A stretch of 64,000 bases of DNA from JAGLQA01 sp023135565. GTDB lineage: Bacteria; Acidobacteriota; Aminicenantia; UBA2199. The position numbers and the translations under genes are program-made. Positions 60,730 to 64,000 of the stretch are shown piece after piece. The notes beneath the pieces were generated by a model. It was not told the DNA's origin. It worked only from the letters and a program-made list of their open reading frames with translations, and ran no database searches. Numbering within the stretch: the first letter of the stretch is position 1; each line of letters begins with the position of its first letter. The DNA is taken from positions 47,776 through 111,775 of the forward strand of contig DAOWCY010000003.1 of assembly GCA_030639305.1 (NCBI GenBank), written 5' to 3'.

Positions 60730-60735
60730 CATTAT

Positions 60736-60855
60736 ATGCCCACAGAAATGGATACTGTTAGAAAATTTGCAGCAGCGGTAAGAAATAAAAGGAGAGACAT
60801 TTATCAGAGAGGAGATTGTGATTGTTCCCTCTTAAATAATGGAGGAATAAAATGA
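60736..60855 (+). CDS. Micro-ORF overlapping the first response regulator
   Basis: 39 codons (internal ATG 60748 gives 35). The product includes MDTVRKFAAAVRNKRRDIYQ and ends NNGGIK. Its TGA overlaps ATG of the regulator (ATGA), so translation may be coupled. A similar ORF (MNTIRK...RNERGTIY...GEIK) stands in the same position before the second regulator. No Shine-Dalgarno is seen, and it is close to the promoter. Confidence 0.45.
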   Translation: MPTEMDTVRKFAAAVRNKRRDIYQRGDCDCSLLNNGGIK

Positions 60856-61454
60856 ACTACAGCGAAAAGCCTCTCATATTGGTTGTTGACGATGATCCTA
60901 TGAGCTTAAATATGATAAAAAAAATCCTCACTGAAAGCAATTATGATCCAGTCTTAGTTAGGGACGGCGCCCTGGCCTTCAAGTATTTAGAGAAAGGAAA
61001 ACCTGATCTTATCCTGTTGGATATTGTGATGCCCGTCATGGATGGTTTGGAAGTTTGCAAAAAGTTAAAAGAACATAACCTGGCCAAAAATATCCCGGTT
61101 ATTTTTCTTACCGGGAAAACCAGTATGAAAGACTTAATCGAGGGGTTTCAAGCCGGCGCGGTGGACTATGTGAAAAAGCCCTTTAATCCCGCGGAATTAA
61201 TTGTGCGCATAAAAACTCATATCGAATTAAGACGGGCCAGGGAAGAGATCAAAACATTACACGGTCTTATCCCCATATGCTCGCAGTGTAACAAAATTCG
61301 TAATGATGACGAGGGGTTATGGGAACGGTTTGAAGGTTATATCGAAAAGCACTCAGAGGCTTTTTTTTCTCATGGTATCTGTCCCACTTGCGCGCATAAA
61401 TTGTATGGGAACGAGGAGTGGTTCAAGACAAAGCTTAAAAAAGAGGATGGCTAA
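60852..61454 (+). CDS. Response regulator with C-terminal Cys-rich module (1)
   Basis: A 200-aa protein. The receiver domain is intact: VVDDDPMSLNMI, phospho-Asp in LILLDIVMPVMDG, Thr/Lys switch in IFLTGKTS and VDYVKKPFNP. A coiled-coil linker (IELRRAREEIKTL) leads to LIPICSQCNKIRNDDEGLWE, RFEGYIEKHSEAFFSHGICP and a last Cys pair, a zinc-type module attached to many receivers and GGDEF proteins. There is no DNA-binding output, so it acts through protein contact. GGAGGAATAAA precedes the ATG. The paralogue is 160 bp downstream; no histidine kinase is nearby. Confidence 0.92.
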   Translation: MNYSEKPLILVVDDDPMSLNMIKKILTESNYDPVLVRDGALAFKYLEKGKPDLILLDIVMPVMDGLEVCKKLKEHNLAKNIPVIFLTGKTSMKDLIEGFQAGAVDYVKKPFNPAELIVRIKTHIELRRAREEIKTLHGLIPICSQCNKIRNDDEGLWERFEGYIEKHSEAFFSHGICPTCAHKLYGNEEWFKTKLKKEDG

Positions 61455-61517
61455 ACATGAGAGATATTGCCGGGTTTTTGTTTGTAACCTACCTCACGTG
61501 GTGGGGCAGTATTTAAA

Positions 61518-61619
61518 ATGAATACGATAAGAAAACCTTTAGTGGAGACAAGAAATGAAAGGGGAACCATTTATATGAAGGAAGATTATTCACACTTAAG
61601 TAAAGGAGAAATAAAATGA
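61518..61619 (+). CDS. Micro-ORF overlapping the second response regulator
   Basis: 33 codons from ATG 61518: MNTIRKPLVETRNERGTIYM, then KEDYSHLSKGEIK, ending in TGA that overlaps ATG 61616. The position, length and M-x-T-x-RK / RN-x-R / IY / G-x-IK pattern match the ORF at 60736. It arose by the same duplication as the regulators, so similarity alone does not prove translation. Confidence 0.45.
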   Translation: MNTIRKPLVETRNERGTIYMKEDYSHLSKGEIK

Positions 61620-62230
61620 ACAATGGAGAAAAAGCGCTCATATTGGTTGTGGATGATGACCCTGTAAGCCTGGATTTTATTAGAAAAGTCCTGACTGAAA
61701 ATAAGTATGATTCCGTCTTAGTCGAGGATGGCGCCCAGGCCTTCAAGTATTTGGCGAAAGGAACGGCCGACCTTATCCTGTTGGATATTGTAATGCCCAA
61801 AATGGACGGTTTGGAAGTTTGCAAAAGGTTAAAAAAACATAACCTGGCCAAAAAAATCCCGGTGATATTTCTTACCGGCAAAACCAGCATGGAAGACATA
61901 ATCAAGGGATTTCAAGCCGGCGCGGTGGACTATGTGAAAAAACCCTTTAATCCGGCGGAATTACTTATGCGTATAAAATCCCATGTGGAATTGAAACGGG
62001 CCAGGGAGGAGATTAAAACGCTGCGCGGCATGATCCCTATTTGCGCAAACTGCAAAAAAATCCGTAATGATGATGAGGGGTTATGGGAACAAATCGAAGG
62101 TTATATCGAAAAACACTCGGAGGCTTTTTTTTCCCATGGTATCTGTCCTGAATGTTCCGAGCAATTGTATGGCGACCAGGAATGGTTTAAGAAAAGGCAT
62201 AATAAAGAGGAGATAGATACCCCGGAATAG
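61616..62230 (+). CDS. Response regulator with C-terminal Cys-rich module (2)
   Basis: A 204-aa tandem paralogue of the 60852 gene, strongly similar throughout: VVDDDPVSLDFIRKVL, LILLDIVMPKMDGLEVCKRL, IFLTGKTSMEDIIKGFQAGA, VKKPFNPAELLMRIKSHVEL. The C-terminal IPICANCKKIRNDDEGLWEQ and FFSHGICPECSEQLYG module retains all Cys. The duplication period is 764 bp and includes the upstream micro-ORF. AAAGGAG precedes the ATG. The pair could receive signals from different kinases, or one may sequester phosphate or partners from the other. Confidence 0.92.
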   Translation: MNNGEKALILVVDDDPVSLDFIRKVLTENKYDSVLVEDGAQAFKYLAKGTADLILLDIVMPKMDGLEVCKRLKKHNLAKKIPVIFLTGKTSMEDIIKGFQAGAVDYVKKPFNPAELLMRIKSHVELKRAREEIKTLRGMIPICANCKKIRNDDEGLWEQIEGYIEKHSEAFFSHGICPECSEQLYGDQEWFKKRHNKEEIDTPE

Positions 62231-62342
62231 ACCGATAATCAATGATCAATGAGCGTTATTCGCTATTTTCTTTAGTTCTTCCTGTGATGTTCGATATTCT
62301 CTTTAGCTCTTCTTTAACTGAGTTCGCTTTTTAGCCCCTCCT

Positions 62343-62426
62343 GATCTCCTCCTGAGCTCTCTTGATCTCCTCCTGAGCTCTCTTGATCTCCTCCTGAGCT
62401 CTCTTGATAACCTCCTAATTTCTCTC
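62343..62426 (-). repeat. 21-bp tandem repeat encoding a coiled-coil heptad
   Basis: Three identical 21-bp units and a degenerate fourth. On the minus strand a unit reads AAGAGAGCTCAGGAGGAGAT-C, i.e. KRAQEEI, the heptad of the regulator linker (KRAREEIK), but in opposite orientation. It has no start codon, ends RRG-stop, and overlaps the 3' end of the metallophosphoesterase gene. Confidence 0.8.
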
Positions 62427-63635
62427 GAGGACTATCCTGGTGATTTCCGCCGGAGCATGGTAGCGCACCGGGGCTAAGGTCAGCCCGATACCGTTAGTTA
62501 TTACCACGTGCAGTCCATTATAGAGATAGCGCCCGTTTACGAAAGGGGTCTCTTCCCGGTTGACGTTCAGGGGTATGCCGAAGAGGTGCGGCACGATTTG
62601 CCCGCCGTGGGTATGGCCGCCTAACAGGAGATGATAGCCATATTCGGCAGCCGCTTCCACCAGCATTTCCCTGGGCTGGTGAACCAGCAGTATTTTTAGA
62701 CCGGCGGCCGGAGCCCGGGACAGGAGTTTTTTTAATTCATGTTTCGATATGCGCTTACTATAAATATGGGTAATCCCGGTCACCAGGATTTTTTTTCCTT
62801 TGTAGGGTAGCAGGCGGTGTTCGTCTTGCAAAAATGTCCAGCCATGGGCTTCCATCTGCCCCGGGATACCGCGTGAGTCCGTCCAGAAATCGTGATCGCC
62901 CATGCAGGCAATACTTGCTGTTCCGGCCTTAGGCCCGCCTATAATTTTCAAGGTTTGTTTTACATAACTTTTGCCGTTGGAGATCAGGTCGCCGGAAAAT
63001 AAGAGCAAATCTTCTTTTCCCGAATGTACGAACTTTTCTAATTTTTCCAGTTTTTTATTTTTGGTATAGCGGTCCGCGTGGATGTCGCCGAAAAAACCGA
63101 TGTGCAGGTTTTGGAATTCTTCAGGCAGGTTTTGTATGGTTATGTTATGAGTATTAATGCGCACCTGGTTGGTATCTATATAAATCCGCGCCCCTACATA
63201 AACCAGGAAAAATAGAACCAGCCCGATTTTCAGGAATTCCTGTGTGTTACGCCATTTTGTTTTGACAGGGTAGGGGACTATTTTCAAACGGCTTATCAGG
63301 GTGAAAATATCTAGTAGCGCGAAAAAAGAGACGGTTTCCAGCAGGCAGATGAAGCCCCACCAGAAGGGGTACAGCAGCAGGTAGTCGGGCCAATGCAGTC
63401 CCGGTTTAAAAACGAATAAGCTGCGGATACTGCCGTTCAGGTGGAAAACCATAATAGTGATAGGGTATAGGTAGTACCATAATATTACGGCGAAAACGAA
63501 GCTTAGTGTTATTTTTTTCGATATTTTAAAGCGGTTAGTGATGGCCGTAGACAGTCTGCGGCCCACGTAAAAAAACAGCGGCGCGCTTAGGATGGCGGCC
63601 ATAATTGTCATTCTCAATATCCATGGCATTCTCAT
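62415..63635 (-). CDS. Membrane-anchored calcineurin-type metallophosphoesterase
   Basis: A 406-aa protein. Four or five N-terminal TM helices (to about residue 150) are followed by a phosphoesterase domain with all motifs: GFFGDIHADRY (Asp, His), LLFSGDLISNGKS, CMGDHDFWTDS (GNHD/E variant), ILLVHQPRE and LLLGGHTHGGQIVPH. It resembles YaeI-type enzymes (membrane-associated, related to UDP-diacylglucosamine pyrophosphatases). The last residues LERN are followed by a stop within the degenerate fourth unit of the heptad repeat. No clear ribosome site precedes ATG 63635. The upstream flank is composite repeat DNA. Confidence 0.88.
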   Translation of the reverse strand: MRMPWILRMTIMAAILSAPLFFYVGRRLSTAITNRFKISKKITLSFVFAVILWYYLYPITIMVFHLNGSIRSLFVFKPGLHWPDYLLLYPFWWGFICLLETVSFFALLDIFTLISRLKIVPYPVKTKWRNTQEFLKIGLVLFFLVYVGARIYIDTNQVRINTHNITIQNLPEEFQNLHIGFFGDIHADRYTKNKKLEKLEKFVHSGKEDLLLFSGDLISNGKSYVKQTLKIIGGPKAGTASIACMGDHDFWTDSRGIPGQMEAHGWTFLQDEHRLLPYKGKKILVTGITHIYSKRISKHELKKLLSRAPAAGLKILLVHQPREMLVEAAAEYGYHLLLGGHTHGGQIVPHLFGIPLNVNREETPFVNGRYLYNGLHVVITNGIGLTLAPVRYHAPAEITRIVLERN

Positions 63636-63665
63636 GGGTTATTTTATACGGAAAGTGCGGTTTTT

Positions 63666-63985
63666 GCAAGCCCGAGGGCGCGTGGCCCCACTCGCGCCCC
63701 GTACGCACGGGGAGGCGATTAGCAGCTTCGCAGCAAGGCAGCGGGTGAGCGTCTTTGATTCTAAATAAACAAAAATTTTGATCAAACTTTTTTAAAAGTT
63801 TGGCCTCCCCGGCAGGGGCCGCCGGAGGCAAGCCCCACCACGTGGGGAGGGGATTAGCGGCTCCGCCGCAGGCAGCGTGTGAGCGTTTTTGATTCTCAAC
63901 TATTAGAGGTTTTGTTCAAACTTTTTCAAAAGTTTGGCCCCCGGCAGGGCCGCCGGAGGCAAGAAAAAAAGGACAGGCCGGAACC
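63666..63985. repeat. Composite repeat, copy 6: two complete head-to-tail units
   Basis: Unit 1 (about 63666-63831): near-palindrome CCCCGTACGCACGGGG, GGCGATTAGCAGCTTCGCAG, GCAGCGGGTGAGCGTCTTTG, ATTTTGATCAAAC, TTTAAAAGTTTGGCC, CCGCCGGAGGCAAG. Unit 2 (about 63829-63962): CCCCACCACGTGGGG, GATTAGCGGCTCCGCCGCAG, GTGTGAGCG, TTTTGTTCAAAC, CAAAAGTTTGGCCCCCGGC, CCGCCGGAGGCAAG, then an A-run and GGACAGGC. These are the best models for a full-length unit. No gene is present in 63636-64000. Confidence 0.88.
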
Positions 63986-64000
63986 CCAAAAGTTTTCCAG

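Noticed and set aside
1..64000. rRNA, tRNA, riboswitch or origin sequences
   Set aside because: Read through without finding a convincing cloverleaf, rRNA segment, known riboswitch core or DnaA-box cluster; a covariance-model scan would be needed to exclude them formally.

Overview
The window looks like accessory chromosome of an anaerobic, uncultivated bacterium of moderate GC. The mix of gene types suggests candidate phylum Aminicenantota (Aminicenantes, OP8) or a close relative. It combines non-ribosomal peptide synthetase debris, ABC permeases ending in SLRYE, RiPP precursors with leaders of the LALNKSTIAKL type, HydC/NuoE-type redox genes with DRTGG/HATPase satellites, and very many short dispersed repeats. 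That placement is inference from family flavour; no rRNA, tRNA or universal marker was seen.

Layout. 0.2-4 kb: a metallo-beta-lactamase-fold gene and an NRPS fragment truncated at both ends. 4-8.5 kb: a CHAT protease-like gene overlapping a pentapeptide-repeat gene, a broken RiPP precursor, an orphan Phd-type antitoxin and a STAND-like ATPase. 8.7-10.8 kb (minus): HndB-like ferredoxin, PHP hydrolase and NuoE/HydC-like protein. 10.8-18 kb: two convergent FtsX/MacB-like permeases around a frameshifted radical SAM gene, with a duplicated 159-bp repeat, one copy of which carries a 110-bp MITE. 18.3-21 kb: a DUF6883/DUF4926 pair and two paralogous XRE regulators. 21-26.3 kb: a RiPP island with an ABC-2 permease fused to a degenerate ATPase domain, two paralogous precursors, a SPASM maturase remnant, a lipoprotein and a SPASM protein without a radical SAM core.

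26.6-37.1 kb is the most coherent metabolic unit. A cytosolic sensor kinase and an NtrC-type sigma54 activator precede a GG-N10-GC promoter and an operon for an Stn-like electron-bifurcating transhydrogenase (NuoE-like, NuoF+GltD fusion, Fe-S subunit) plus a GltB-like FMN protein. 37.4-44.9 kb (minus) holds a methylase/PD-(D/E)XK defence pair and a set with a hydrogenase-like iron-sulfur protein, DRTGG-HATPase and DRTGG proteins and a zinc-ribbon protein. Inverted copies of a terminator-bearing repeat bracket most of this block. 45-51 kb (minus) is a 1570-aa STAND NTPase with near-identical TPRs and a possible SIR2-like N-terminus, overlapping a ComEC-type metallo-beta-lactamase gene. This is my best candidate for an undescribed conflict system. 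51-64 kb: a DUF2723 membrane protein, a radical SAM protein, a SecA-like gene split by a dispersed repeat, a sulfatase-TPR protein, two tandem response regulators each preceded by an overlapping micro-ORF, and a metallophosphoesterase.

Dispersed repeats shape the region. A composite GC-rich/palindromic family is seen at six loci, a roughly 40-bp GATCATGATGCG element at four, and GGGGACAGGC hairpins throughout. They sit in intergenic space, form the 3' ends of some genes, truncate the NRPS and interrupt the SecA-like gene.
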